The position numbers and the translations under genes are program-made. Shown here one piece after another: positions 7,444-14,230 of a DNA stretch of 21,383 nt. The number at the start of each line of letters is the position of its first letter. Position 1 is the stretch's first letter. The notes beneath the pieces were generated by a model that was given only the letters and a program-made list of their open reading frames with translations, ran no database searches and was not told the origin of the DNA. Source of the DNA: Candidatus Nitrosotenuis sp. (GTDB lineage: Archaea > Thermoproteota > Nitrososphaeria > Nitrososphaerales > Nitrosopumilaceae); the NCBI GenBank assembly GCA_023252015.1, contig JAHEXS010000006.1, positions 1-21,383 of the forward strand. The letters run 5' to 3'.

Positions 7444-7842
7444 CTAGATTTCCAGTGCCTTGTTGACGTGGTCGTCTATTAGAAAACTTGCATAGTATGG
7501 ATCATCGATTTGGAAATTCGTCACCTTTAGTTCCACTACTTTGTCGTCTGGATTTTCTACCTTTATTGACCCGTCCTTCTTTAGTCGTACAAGATTCCAT
7601 TTTTCCTTTCCTTTGAAGAGTTTTCTCACAAGAACTGCCCATTTTTCATCAGGGTCTATTTTTGGCATGCCCACATAATCTACAATTGATTCTATCCCAA
7701 GCTGTTTTTCTTCGCAGAATTTCTTTTTGCAAATTGCGCATCGCCAGATGTCCACCGAGCCGATAGTTCGCTCGCTTATGTTGATGTTTGTCACCCCAAG
7801 GTACGTTATTTCGTGTTTGCAGGTCTCAGTGTCGATGCTCAT
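7444..7842 (-). CDS. 132-aa hypothetical protein with N-terminal zinc-ribbon-like cysteines
   Basis: I do not recognise this protein. Residues 1-45 hold CKHE near the start, then WRCAICKKKFCEE, where C-x2-C plus a further Cys and an upstream Cys/His pair could bind one zinc. The remainder (about 46-132) is a charged alpha/beta region with a strand-rich VRLKKDGSIKVENPDDKVVE segment. The start ATG (7840-7842) is preceded by GGTGA six bases upstream, a good archaeal Shine-Dalgarno sequence. Together with its position 22 nt after the winged-helix gene, this suggests it is read from a longer transcript. The 94-aa gene follows by 6 nt. DNA, RNA or protein binding are all possible; nothing in the sequence decides between them. 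Confidence 0.72.
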   Translation of the reverse strand: MSIDTETCKHEITYLGVTNINISERTIGSVDIWRCAICKKKFCEEKQLGIESIVDYVGMPKIDPDEKWAVLVRKLFKGKEKWNLVRLKKDGSIKVENPDDKVVELKVTNFQIDDPYYASFLIDDHVNKALEI

Positions 7843-7864
7843 TATTTTTCACCTTACAAAAGTA

Positions 7865-8218
7865 CTATTTAGTCCTTGCATGATCATAAGGCCTCTCCAG
7901 TGCAACTCCAATATTGTCAACGATTAGATTTTTTTTAAATTCGATGTGTTCACGGGCGCACATTTTTCTATACATGTTTACTGCCGTAAATCTCGGATGC
8001 ATTGCCTCAAATGTCGTCTCAGACATGTCAATAAAGCCTCCAAGGACAACTAGTCTTTTTGCCACATTCAGCGCATCATCTTGAGTGATTCCAAGACCGG
8101 ATGCAATTTGCGAAATATCCATTTTTCCTTTTGTCGTAACAAGCAAGAACACCTTTGCCTCAATCGGATTTAGCTTTACTTCGTTAATCAGATCGCTTTC
8201 TATGCGGCTCAGACTCAT
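7865..8218 (-). CDS. Winged-helix DNA-binding protein (TrmB/MarR-like)
   Basis: A 117-aa protein built around a helix-turn-helix. The segment LNPIEAKVFLLVTTKGKMDI leads into the recognition part SQIASGLGITQDDALNVAKR, then LVVLGGFIDMSETTFEAMHP as the wing. This is the usual layout of TrmB-type transcription regulators, but the sugar-binding C-terminal domain of full TrmB proteins is absent. The C-terminal 40 residues are basic and helical (TAVNMYRKMCAREHIEFKKN) and may serve for dimerisation. A TATA-like CTTTAATTAC (8241-8250) sits about 27 nt before the ATG, so it is probably leaderless. The zinc-ribbon gene begins 22 nt after its stop and may be in the same unit. The regulator's targets cannot be read from the sequence. 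Confidence 0.75.
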   Translation of the reverse strand: MSLSRIESDLINEVKLNPIEAKVFLLVTTKGKMDISQIASGLGITQDDALNVAKRLVVLGGFIDMSETTFEAMHPRFTAVNMYRKMCAREHIEFKKNLIVDNIGVALERPYDHARTK

Positions 8219-8240
8219 TAGGATTAACGTAATGATTTCT

Positions 8241-8250
8241 GTAATTAAAG
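8241..8250 (-). promoter_or_regulatory. TATA-like box for the winged-helix gene
   Basis: On the minus strand this reads CTTTAATTAC, centred about 27 nt before the ATG at 8218. It lies in the 40-base gap after the 74-aa membrane protein gene. Confidence 0.45.
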
Positions 8251-8258
8251 TTGAACAA

Positions 8259-8483
8259 CTAGGGCTGCTTTACTTTGAACAGTTTTTTTGCAATCTTGAG
8301 GGAAAAGCCCATTCCGATAAAGTGCACTATAATCCCAACCACGAGTGCGACGTACTTGTCGCCAGTGACAGACCAGACTATGAAAAATGTAGTAAGCGAT
8401 GGAATTGTGATTATCAGCCCCATGAGGGAGCCCTTGAGAAAAACTTCCTTTGTCGGTCTCGCAAGTGGGCCTTTTTTATCCAA
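8259..8483 (-). CDS. Small two-helix membrane protein, unknown function
   Basis: A 74-aa protein with two clear transmembrane segments, about residues 18-38 (GSLMGLIITIPSLTTFFIVW) and 43-63 (YVALVVGIIVHFIGMGFSL). Basic residues on both ends (MDKKGPLARPTK and KIAKKLFKVKQP) suggest that both termini face the cytoplasm. The start is TTG at 8481-8483, supported by an A/T-rich TATA-like element about 27 nt upstream (8504-8514). It is divergent from the membrane-anchored Hsp20-like gene, with 73 bases between the two starts, so the two may be co-regulated. I do not recognise a family. Confidence 0.65.
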   Translation of the reverse strand: MDKKGPLARPTKEVFLKGSLMGLIITIPSLTTFFIVWSVTGDKYVALVVGIIVHFIGMGFSLKIAKKLFKVKQP

Positions 8484-8503
8484 TGGAACAGTTGGACTTG
8501 GGC

Positions 8504-8533
8504 GATAATAAAAATCAAAGATGCTTTATATTT
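8504..8533. promoter_or_regulatory. Divergent promoter pair between two membrane-protein genes
   Basis: Two TATA-like elements lie back to back. GATAATAAAAA (8504-8514, read as TTTTTATTATC on the minus strand) is about 27 nt before the TTG at 8483. CTTTATATTT (8524-8533, plus) is about 28 nt before the TTG at 8557. Both fit leaderless starts. The plus element falls inside what would be coding sequence if the upstream ATG at 8521 were used, which argues for the 8557 start. Confidence 0.55.
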
Positions 8534-8556
8534 TGGAGCATGGGAACTTAGGTGAA

Positions 8557-9027
8557 TTGGCAAGCTATCGAAGAACATACTCTAATGAACAATCGCTTAA
8601 CTTCATAATACCAATCATGATCATTCTGTTTTTGGGCATAGTGTACATCATGTCCTTGCGCTATGGTCAGGGCGCAGTCAGCTTCATTCTTGTTGGAATA
8701 GCTGCGGCTACCATGATTTACTGGGGATTCATCATAAAAAAGATGACAAAGCACGACAAGCCCAAGTACACCGCGCGCGATACTGAAAGCAAAAACTGGG
8801 TTTACGATCTCATAAAGGGCGAGGCCGAAGTTGTCTTTGTTGCAGAGGTGCCAGGCCCTGATGACAAGATAACAGTAAGGCTTATCGACGGAATATTGTA
8901 TGTAAGGGGCGCTGGTAATTTCTCAAAAGAAATACCAATAGATGGAGCAACAGACATGCAGATACACGACTTTAAGTACAGAAACGGCGTCCTCACACTT
9001 CGAATTAGAAAGATTACAGACTCTTAG
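8557..9027 (+). CDS. Membrane-anchored Hsp20/alpha-crystallin-like protein
   Basis: A 156-aa protein with two N-terminal transmembrane segments (about 14-33, NFIIPIMIILFLGIVYIM, and 39-60, GAVSFILVGIAAATMIYWGF). A soluble domain from about 80 to 150 resembles the alpha-crystallin fold of small heat-shock proteins. AEVPGPDDKITVRLIDGILY matches the family's A-x-x-PG strand pair, and YRNGVLTLRI matches the conserved NGVL segment before the last strand. The usual C-terminal I-x-I tail is missing. Small HSPs are normally soluble oligomers, so tethering to the membrane is unusual. I use TTG 8557 because a TATA-like box sits 28 nt before it; an ATG at 8521 lies upstream of that box. The 3' end overlaps top6A by 14 nt on the other strand. 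A role in membrane protein quality control is inference. Confidence 0.75.
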   Translation: MASYRRTYSNEQSLNFIIPIMIILFLGIVYIMSLRYGQGAVSFILVGIAAATMIYWGFIIKKMTKHDKPKYTARDTESKNWVYDLIKGEAEVVFVAEVPGPDDKITVRLIDGILYVRGAGNFSKEIPIDGATDMQIHDFKYRNGVLTLRIRKITDS

Positions 9028-10120
9028 CTAGTTCGAGTTTTTGCGGAAGATAGATGTCCGTGATGTTTGTCAGACCATACTTTGAGAAGGCCTCTAGTTC
9101 TGCCTTTCTTTTAATTTTGAGAAATATTTCCAGCTCCGTTTTCCAGATTCCCTCTTGGTATCTTGGGTCCTTTTGCAAGTCGTAAATTCTTTTGATGTCG
9201 GACTCGGTCATCGGTATGGTTGGGAGCTTGTACTTTTCAATGTCGGATGCCCACACCCCGACCCACTTGGCATCTGGTACCGTTAGTTCCCTTAGGTGCG
9301 CTGCGTTTGCGGATCCTGATTTTATTACCATTGCAATGTGTTCTCCATACACGTCGCCGTCAGTCAGAATTACAACTGGCAGCTTCATTTGTTCGTGTAA
9401 TCTCTTTAGGAGATACCTTGTTGCTCGCGGTGCCTGACCTGCAGTATCAACTATTATTGCCTTGAATTTTTTGTCTACCTTTTCTTCAATGAATCTGGTG
9501 AAAAGTCCACCTTTCTCTATTGCAATTACTAGTTCTGCGCTGGTATCAACCAGTTCTGCGCTGCTAAGACTTGGGCCAATTAGATACCCGTCGGGATGGT
9601 CAGAGAGGTTGGTTCTTTTTCCCTCGTATCCTGGAACGGTATACTCGATTGTCAGATCCCCAAACACGCTGCTTCGCTCCTCTGGGAATATGTGAAAGTC
9701 TTCACGCGGCCTTGCCAAGACTGCCTCTAGGTCAACTATGATATTGTCAGATTCCGGCTGGTCCTCAAATTCTACTTCGAATGCCTGCGATGAATAGTAA
9801 ACGTCTCTAAGTGTGGATGATTTTTTTTCATGTACCAGCCTGTTTGCAAAAAATGCAAGCCACATTAGTTGCGTAAAGGATCGAAGCTGCGACATGTTTC
9901 GCGAGCTGCGAAGACTAGCTGTGTTTCCAAGTACGTACTGTCGGAGCTTTTTGTCATATACAATATTGCTGACTGATCTGCTCGGGACTGAAAACTGCGG
10001 GAACTTGCCCTTGTCCAAATCATTGTAGATTTGAGCGCCCTGACTTTTCAGTAGGCCTAGTAACGAATCTCTTTTCGCCGTTGCCACTTTTTCTGCTTTA
10101 CTGCTCTTCGACTTGGACAT
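9014..10120 (-). CDS. top6A: DNA topoisomerase VI subunit A
   Basis: A 368-aa Spo11-type subunit of the type IIB topoisomerase that cuts both DNA strands and relaxes supercoils. After a basic tail (SKSKSSKAEK) comes the winged-helix domain with LRDVYY at 104-109. The second Tyr, Y109, aligns with the catalytic Tyr of Spo11/Top6A. The TOPRIM domain has E202 (VIAIEKGG) and the DGD triad at 254-256 (ILTDGDVYGEH), followed by the conserved PDAKWVGVWASDI region. All key residues are present and the length is normal. The ATG lies inside the last 23 bases of top6B, so the subunits are translationally coupled. The gene is last in the aIF1A-rio1-KH-top6B-top6A cluster. Its 3' end overlaps the convergent Hsp20-like gene by 14 nt. 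Confidence 0.97.
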   Translation of the reverse strand: MSKSKSSKAEKVATAKRDSLLGLLKSQGAQIYNDLDKGKFPQFSVPSRSVSNIVYDKKLRQYVLGNTASLRSSRNMSQLRSFTQLMWLAFFANRLVHEKKSSTLRDVYYSSQAFEVEFEDQPESDNIIVDLEAVLARPREDFHIFPEERSSVFGDLTIEYTVPGYEGKRTNLSDHPDGYLIGPSLSSAELVDTSAELVIAIEKGGLFTRFIEEKVDKKFKAIIVDTAGQAPRATRYLLKRLHEQMKLPVVILTDGDVYGEHIAMVIKSGSANAAHLRELTVPDAKWVGVWASDIEKYKLPTIPMTESDIKRIYDLQKDPRYQEGIWKTELEIFLKIKRKAELEAFSKYGLTNITDIYLPQKLELAKSL

Positions 10121-11936
10121 TGTTTAGATCCTTTATCACTTTCTTGTAGTCTGGCTCTTTATTCTTACCTGCCAGTTCAGTTGAAAATTGTGCAATTAAT
10201 GGAAGATATTTCAGATAAAGATTGGCCCTCTTTTTTTCAATTTCTGCAAGGCCGCGCTTTGACATGTATGTTGCAAGCTTCCTTGACAGATACTGGAGTG
10301 CAAGTCTGAGTTCTTTTTCAATTTCTTCTCTGTCTGCCACGTTTTCCTTTCCTACGGTCTTGTACGGGATTCTAGTGGAGCAGATGTGGCTCACTATTAC
10401 GACTGGAGACTCGTTTTTTACCTTGTATCGGTTCCAGTCAGTCTCGTTTACCACCTTTAGTACAACGTCGCTCCCCTCATCGTATAATAGCGGAATTCTG
10501 TTTGCAAATCTATAGACGGTCATTTTTCCAGGAGGTATGTTTCCGCCATACGCAATTCCCATTTCAATTACAAACGGAAATCCTGAATATGCTGATGCGC
10601 TTCGCTGATATACCTCAAGAAAGTCAGGCTTGAAGAACTGCAGCATTCCCTTTCTAAGCGGCTCTTCGCCAAGCGGTGCCAGACAACTTGGGTCAGGTGT
10701 CAAAAAGTCCTCGTATTTTTGCAGCGAGTCGCTCAGCTGAACCAGTTCCTCGTTTGTAAAAGAGCCGATTCTTTTTTCCGCCTTGAGGTTTGCAAACTCG
10801 GAAAACTTGATTGCGGTTGCCTGCCCTATTCTCTGGAATCGTTTTGTCAGAAACGTGATCAGAGAGTCGCCCTGGACAGTGTTTGCCAGCTGCTTGTAGT
10901 ACGGGTTTGATTTTGGCATTTCTAATGTAACTAGCTTTGCGTCCCCAAAGTCGTAATACGAGAGGCGCTTGTGTATGAGATCGATATCTTCTAATCTGAT
11001 TTTCATAATCTTGTCAAAATCCATATTCAGAAACGACATCACTGCCACGATAACCCTGACAGGTCTTGATAGCGATGACCATTTTTTTTCTGCCCTTGCC
11101 ATTATTCCCTCAAAGTTGAGATTCTTTTTTGACAGTCCAAGTTCTTTTTTCACCTTTTCAATCATTGCATTGTCCAGCACCGGAACCTGGTAGTGAGTGT
11201 CGGCAATCATTCTTCGGATGGTTTCAACGTCGACTCCGTGCGGGTGTGGCCTTATGATGGTGGGGGCAGGGGGCATGGTATCCACTATTCTTTTGTACTG
11301 GAATTTTTCGCCCTTCGGATCATCAAATGTTATTGTAGCATACGGGGTGATAAGGGATGTCTGGTAAACATAATCGCGAATTTTTGATCCTGCCTTGGAA
11401 TAATCTCCGTCAAGTGTTATGCTGACGTTTAGCCCTTTTTTTGCCGTGTCAGTTGGTTTGTGCTTCATTATCACTGGCTTGTTTTTTTGTATGTCAAGCA
11501 TCATGGTGTATTCGTGCATTGTTTTTCCATCAACTGAACTTGATACCGTAACTGGCTTGTTTGTTGTGATTTGTCCATATAGAATTGCCATTGTTGCGCC
11601 AAGCCCAAACATTCCCCTTGCCTGCTTTAGGCCAAACTTTGAGCCATACAGTACAGTTCCAAACGCAAGCGGTATCTGCTTTGAGTCCATTCCAGGGCCG
11701 TTGTCCTTTACAGTTAGGATGTACGGTTTTGGGTCTGGCTTTTCTGGATCCATGGCCTCAATACGCAGGTGGATGTCGGGCAGTATCCCTTGCTGGTCGC
11801 ACGCATCAAGTCCGTTTTCTACAAACTCCCTGACTGCAGTGTATAGCGACCTAGTTGGGTTGCTAAATCCGGCCAGGTCTCGGTTTCGATAAAAAAACTC
11901 GCTTGGGGATATCTGATTGAATACTTCTTTAGACAT
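10098..11936 (-). CDS. top6B: DNA topoisomerase VI subunit B
   Basis: A 612-aa GHKL ATPase subunit that dimerises on ATP binding and drives strand passage with Top6A. The Bergerat fold is plain: the N-box REFVENGLDACDQ has E40 and N41, DNGPGM starts at D78, and the lid motif RGMFGLGATMA spans 107-117. The H2TH region and the transducer domain follow (PSNPYYKQLANTVQGDSLI is off-frame from standard, but SLLGEEPLRKGM-type spacing is kept as LGEEPLRKGM), ending in a basic helical tail. The length is somewhat longer than the classic subunit of about 530 aa, with the extra residues at the C-terminus (IEKKRANLYLKYLPLIAQFS onward). Its start overlaps the KH-protein gene by 8 nt and its end overlaps top6A by 23 nt. 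The assignment is secure from the ATPase motifs and the paired A subunit. Confidence 0.97.
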   Translation of the reverse strand: MSKEVFNQISPSEFFYRNRDLAGFSNPTRSLYTAVREFVENGLDACDQQGILPDIHLRIEAMDPEKPDPKPYILTVKDNGPGMDSKQIPLAFGTVLYGSKFGLKQARGMFGLGATMAILYGQITTNKPVTVSSSVDGKTMHEYTMMLDIQKNKPVIMKHKPTDTAKKGLNVSITLDGDYSKAGSKIRDYVYQTSLITPYATITFDDPKGEKFQYKRIVDTMPPAPTIIRPHPHGVDVETIRRMIADTHYQVPVLDNAMIEKVKKELGLSKKNLNFEGIMARAEKKWSSLSRPVRVIVAVMSFLNMDFDKIMKIRLEDIDLIHKRLSYYDFGDAKLVTLEMPKSNPYYKQLANTVQGDSLITFLTKRFQRIGQATAIKFSEFANLKAEKRIGSFTNEELVQLSDSLQKYEDFLTPDPSCLAPLGEEPLRKGMLQFFKPDFLEVYQRSASAYSGFPFVIEMGIAYGGNIPPGKMTVYRFANRIPLLYDEGSDVVLKVVNETDWNRYKVKNESPVVIVSHICSTRIPYKTVGKENVADREEIEKELRLALQYLSRKLATYMSKRGLAEIEKKRANLYLKYLPLIAQFSTELAGKNKEPDYKKVIKDLNNVQVEEQ

Positions 11937-12495
11937 CTTTGTTTTCCCACAATTGCATTCGGTCCATCTTTTGCCGTCTACGATCCGCTTCTAATTTGCC
12001 ATACACCACACCGTGTCTGCTGCCGCTCGATATTGACGTGATTGCAGCTATTGCCATTTTGATTTGGTGTGGCTCTCCAATTATTGAAACGGTTTTTCCA
12101 TAAACTGAGATATTTGTATTAGTAAGATTCTCCATGTTCGTCCTTGCTCTACCTCCCTCTCCAATTATTCTTCCTTTTATCCTTTCAATTTGTTGCGGCG
12201 ACTTTCCTGCAAAATCTCTAAGATCGATTACGTGCAACAAGTATTCGCCAGTCAGCAGTTTCATTGCGTTTTCCGGAGAGAACCCTCTACCTATTGCTGA
12301 TACTACTTCCATTGCCTTGAACGGTTGCATGTCATCTACACTGCCCTGTGTCATTATTTCAATTTCTCCTGACTCGCTATCTATGTTTAATTTAACGGAA
12401 CAATTTTTTTCAATCAGCAGTTTCACTTTTCCAGACTTGCCAATCAGTGCGCCTACTCGGTCTACTGGAATTCTAATTATTTTCTCAAAGCTCAT
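11929..12495 (-). CDS. KH-domain RNA-binding protein (archaeal Dim2/Pno1-like)
   Basis: A 188-aa protein with two KH domains. The first has the GxxG loop GKSG at 19-22 (VGALIGKSGKVKLLIE). The second has GEGG at 112-115 (GRIIGEGGRARTNMENLTNT), continuing ISVYGKTVSIIG. The double-KH arrangement, the PQQIERIKGRIIGEGGRART signature and the basic tail match the archaeal homologues of eukaryotic Dim2/Pno1, which bind the 3' end of small-subunit rRNA during ribosome maturation. The gene lies between rio1 (ATGA, 4-nt overlap) and top6B (8-nt overlap). In eukaryotes RIO kinases and Dim2 act on the same pre-40S particle, so the neighbourhood supports the call. The RNA target in this organism is inferred from the family. 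Confidence 0.9.
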   Translation of the reverse strand: MSFEKIIRIPVDRVGALIGKSGKVKLLIEKNCSVKLNIDSESGEIEIMTQGSVDDMQPFKAMEVVSAIGRGFSPENAMKLLTGEYLLHVIDLRDFAGKSPQQIERIKGRIIGEGGRARTNMENLTNTNISVYGKTVSIIGEPHQIKMAIAAITSISSGSRHGVVYGKLEADRRRQKMDRMQLWENKDV

Positions 12496-13319
12496 GATGT
12501 TATTTCAGTCAAAATGTCTTTTGGGTTTTTCACTGTCAATCCTCGCTTTGCAAAGAAATAAGTCATATTTTTAATGTCTCTTTCAAGGAAGTTTTGAGCA
12601 TTGGGATGCGTTGTGTCAACTGCCGATCCAAGATCAAACAAGAGCAGACCAGAACCAGTCTTAAAGACATTATATTCTGAAAAGTCGCCGTGGACAAGCC
12701 TTGCGTTTCGGTATAATTTGGTCATAATCTCAATTGCCTGGGTGTAGTCCGATTCCTCGATTTCGGTTTCATGTAAGGTTGACGCCGGAATTCCGTTTTT
12801 TCCGATAAATTCCAGCGCCAAGACATTGTTTGACACATAGATTGGCTTTGGGACTGGAATGTTGTGCCTTGCGCACTGGCGGAGGTTTCTGTATTCCTTT
12901 TTTGCCCACAGGTACACCATGTTTCTTGTCCCGTGCTTTAGGCGCGTAAAGCGCGGATCTCCAACGATGTAGGCGGCGCGCTTTTTGAAACTGACCGTGG
13001 ACACCAAGTACACCTTGAGCGCAATGTCTTGCCCGTCAGGCCCCACTGCCCAAAACAGAACGGACTCTTTTCCTGCCTTTACTATGCCGTTCACATATGA
13101 GATGACTTTGGCGTTTATCATCTCATATAGAGTAAACATTGTGGATTTGTCCAGGACTTGGTTTTCGACTTTGTTGCTGTCAAATCCGTCATCTAGGACC
13201 TTGCGTTTTTTCGCAAAAATCTTTTCGAACTTTTCTAAATTGTCATCGGTGCTTTCAAATTTTTCTAGATCGTGATCAGCGTTATCAAAATCATCAACAT
13301 CGATATCGTCAGAAGACAT
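12492..13319 (-). CDS. rio1: RIO1-family serine protein kinase/ATPase
   Basis: A 275-aa atypical kinase. An acidic tail (residues 1-34, rich in Asp and Glu) leads to the nucleotide loop NGIVKAGKESVLFW (78-90), the invariant Lys in ALKVY (K102), and the RIO1 flexible loop with SFKKRAAYIVGDPRF. The catalytic HGDFSEYN carries D212 and N217, and the metal-binding Asp D229 lies in FDLGSA, where many RIO1 proteins have IDVxQS. The following HPNAQNFLERDIKNMTYFF is the RIO1-specific helix, which separates it from RIO2. RIO1 works in late small-subunit maturation. The gene starts 28 nt after aIF1A and ends with a 4-nt overlap with the Dim2-like gene, so it belongs to a ribosome-assembly cluster. The acidic N-terminus is longer than I expect for archaeal RIO1. 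Confidence 0.94.
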   Translation of the reverse strand: MSSDDIDVDDFDNADHDLEKFESTDDNLEKFEKIFAKKRKVLDDGFDSNKVENQVLDKSTMFTLYEMINAKVISYVNGIVKAGKESVLFWAVGPDGQDIALKVYLVSTVSFKKRAAYIVGDPRFTRLKHGTRNMVYLWAKKEYRNLRQCARHNIPVPKPIYVSNNVLALEFIGKNGIPASTLHETEIEESDYTQAIEIMTKLYRNARLVHGDFSEYNVFKTGSGLLLFDLGSAVDTTHPNAQNFLERDIKNMTYFFAKRGLTVKNPKDILTEITS

Positions 13320-13347
13320 AATGAGTTATGGTGTAATTTCTCGCAAA

Positions 13348-13659
13348 CTAGAAATCTTTTGGAAAATGATCATTGTTCTTTAACCATTCAACTTGTGACA
13401 GAGTAAATCTCCATGTGATGTCTCCCCTTTCATCCTGCTTGAAATCCCAAGGAGCAATAATTACAACATCGTTGTCACGAATCCAAATTCTTCGTTTTAG
13501 TTTTCCTCTGATTCTTCCACGTCTTGTTTTTCCATCGGTGCATCTTACCAAAACCTGATCACTTCCCAGTAGCTTTATCACTCTGCCCAATAGTTCGCCT
13601 TGCTGCGGCAGTTGAATATCTTTTAGTTCACTCTCGTTGAGTACTTTTCTCTTTCCCAA
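13348..13659 (-). CDS. eif1A: Translation initiation factor aIF1A
   Basis: A 103-aa protein with the eIF1A/IF1 OB-fold. PQQGELLGRVIKLLGSDQVL forms the first strands, RCTDGKTRRGRIRGKLKRR the basic RNA-facing loop, and IWIRDNDVVIIAPWDFKQDE the last strands and following loop, all strongly conserved in the family. It binds the A site of the small ribosomal subunit during initiation. The start is TTG at 13657-13659. A TATA-like GAATATATAC (13681-13690) lies about 27 nt upstream, giving a leaderless message that probably also carries rio1, the Dim2-like gene, top6B and top6A. Because the TnpB fragment begins less than 100 bases upstream, the promoter is the only regulatory space left on that side. 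The assignment is secure. Confidence 0.96.
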   Translation of the reverse strand: MGKRKVLNESELKDIQLPQQGELLGRVIKLLGSDQVLVRCTDGKTRRGRIRGKLKRRIWIRDNDVVIIAPWDFKQDERGDITWRFTLSQVEWLKNNDHFPKDF

Positions 13660-13680
13660 TACTTAGGTAGACAAATTTTT

Positions 13681-13690
13681 GTATATATTC
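13681..13690 (-). promoter_or_regulatory. TATA box for the aIF1A-rio1-KH-top6 cluster
   Basis: On the minus strand this reads GAATATATAC, the clearest TATA element in the window. It is centred about 27 nt before the TTG start at 13659, consistent with leaderless transcription of the cluster. Confidence 0.6.
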
Positions 13691-13760
13691 GTGGTGGGCT
13701 CTCAAACCTATAGTCAATCGGTAATTATACAATAACCTACCCGAAGAGCACCGAACGTTG

Positions 13761-13900
13761 TTTTGTTCTTGTTGCAAGTAGTTGATAGAGACATCAACGC
13801 TGCAAAAAACATTCTTGCTAGAGGCACACGGGTCGTGCCAGACGCGATACAAGGTGAAGCGATGAAGCAGTCAAAAGATGCAAGAGCAGATTGTGGTTAG
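13761..13900 (+). pseudogene. tnpB: IS200/IS605-family TnpB fragment (C-terminal end, frameshifted)
   Basis: The plus strand from 13781 reads VDRDINAAKNILARGTRVVP, continues for 19 more residues and ends at TAG 13898-13900. DRDINAAKNIL-RG is the RuvC-III block of IS605 TnpB/OrfB nucleases and carries the last catalytic Asp. Just upstream in another frame (13761-13778) is FCSCCK, which fits the second C-x2-C of the TnpB zinc ribbon that precedes DRD. A one-base shift between about 13776 and 13781 separates the two. Everything before it, including the other RuvC blocks, is gone, so this is a dead remnant of a transposon guide-nuclease gene. I see no TnpA and no obvious terminal hairpin. It fills most of the 274-base gap between aIF1A and the DUF424 gene. 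Confidence 0.78.
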
Positions 13901-13933
13901 ATCAATTGCAGATTTGACAGAGCCTCGTGGTGT

Positions 13934-14230
13934 TTACATTTTGAAAACAATCAGAAATGGAACATTGTCAATTTCTTTTACACCTTGTCTTGTTCCAATT
14001 TTCAGATTAATTGACATGTCAATTGTTTCCTTGCCAGCCATGTTCAGTATTGAGGATTTTTTCATCAGATCTTCTGCTTCGCTTCGTTCTACTATTCTTT
14101 GTCCGAAATAGCTCTTACTGATGTTCATGTAAAAATCATCTTTCCTTAGAACTCTGCCGACTAGATCCTCATCGCAGATGTTTAGCATCAGGTTATTTTG
14201 GTAATTGGTTGTGCGAATTGAAAATAGCAT
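13934..14230 (-). CDS. DUF424 family protein
   Basis: A 98-aa protein matching the pattern of archaeal DUF424: an N-terminal strand, then NICDEDLVGRVLRKDDFYMN, then FGQRIVERSEAEDLMKKSSI, and LNMAGKETIDMSI, ending in a short strand (NVPFLIVFKM). The family is small, archaeal and of unknown function. Its ATG (14228-14230) directly follows the TAA of aIF2-beta with no spacer (TAAATG), so the two are one transcript. As I recall, DUF424 genes often sit beside aIF2-beta or other translation genes, so a translation-related role is plausible but unproven. The TnpB fragment ends 33 bases beyond its stop. The family call is from memory of its conserved blocks. Confidence 0.8.
   Translation of the reverse strand: MLFSIRTTNYQNNLMLNICDEDLVGRVLRKDDFYMNISKSYFGQRIVERSEAEDLMKKSSILNMAGKETIDMSINLKIGTRQGVKEIDNVPFLIVFKM

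Noticed and set aside
8085..8555. 156-aa plus-strand frame antisense to two small minus-strand genes
   Set aside because: The minus frames have a clear helix-turn-helix and two clear membrane helices, each with a TATA-like element; the plus frame has none.
13628..13852. 74-aa minus-strand frame over the aIF1A start and TnpB remnant
   Set aside because: It is antisense to the TnpB fragment and crosses the aIF1A TATA box; no recognisable protein.
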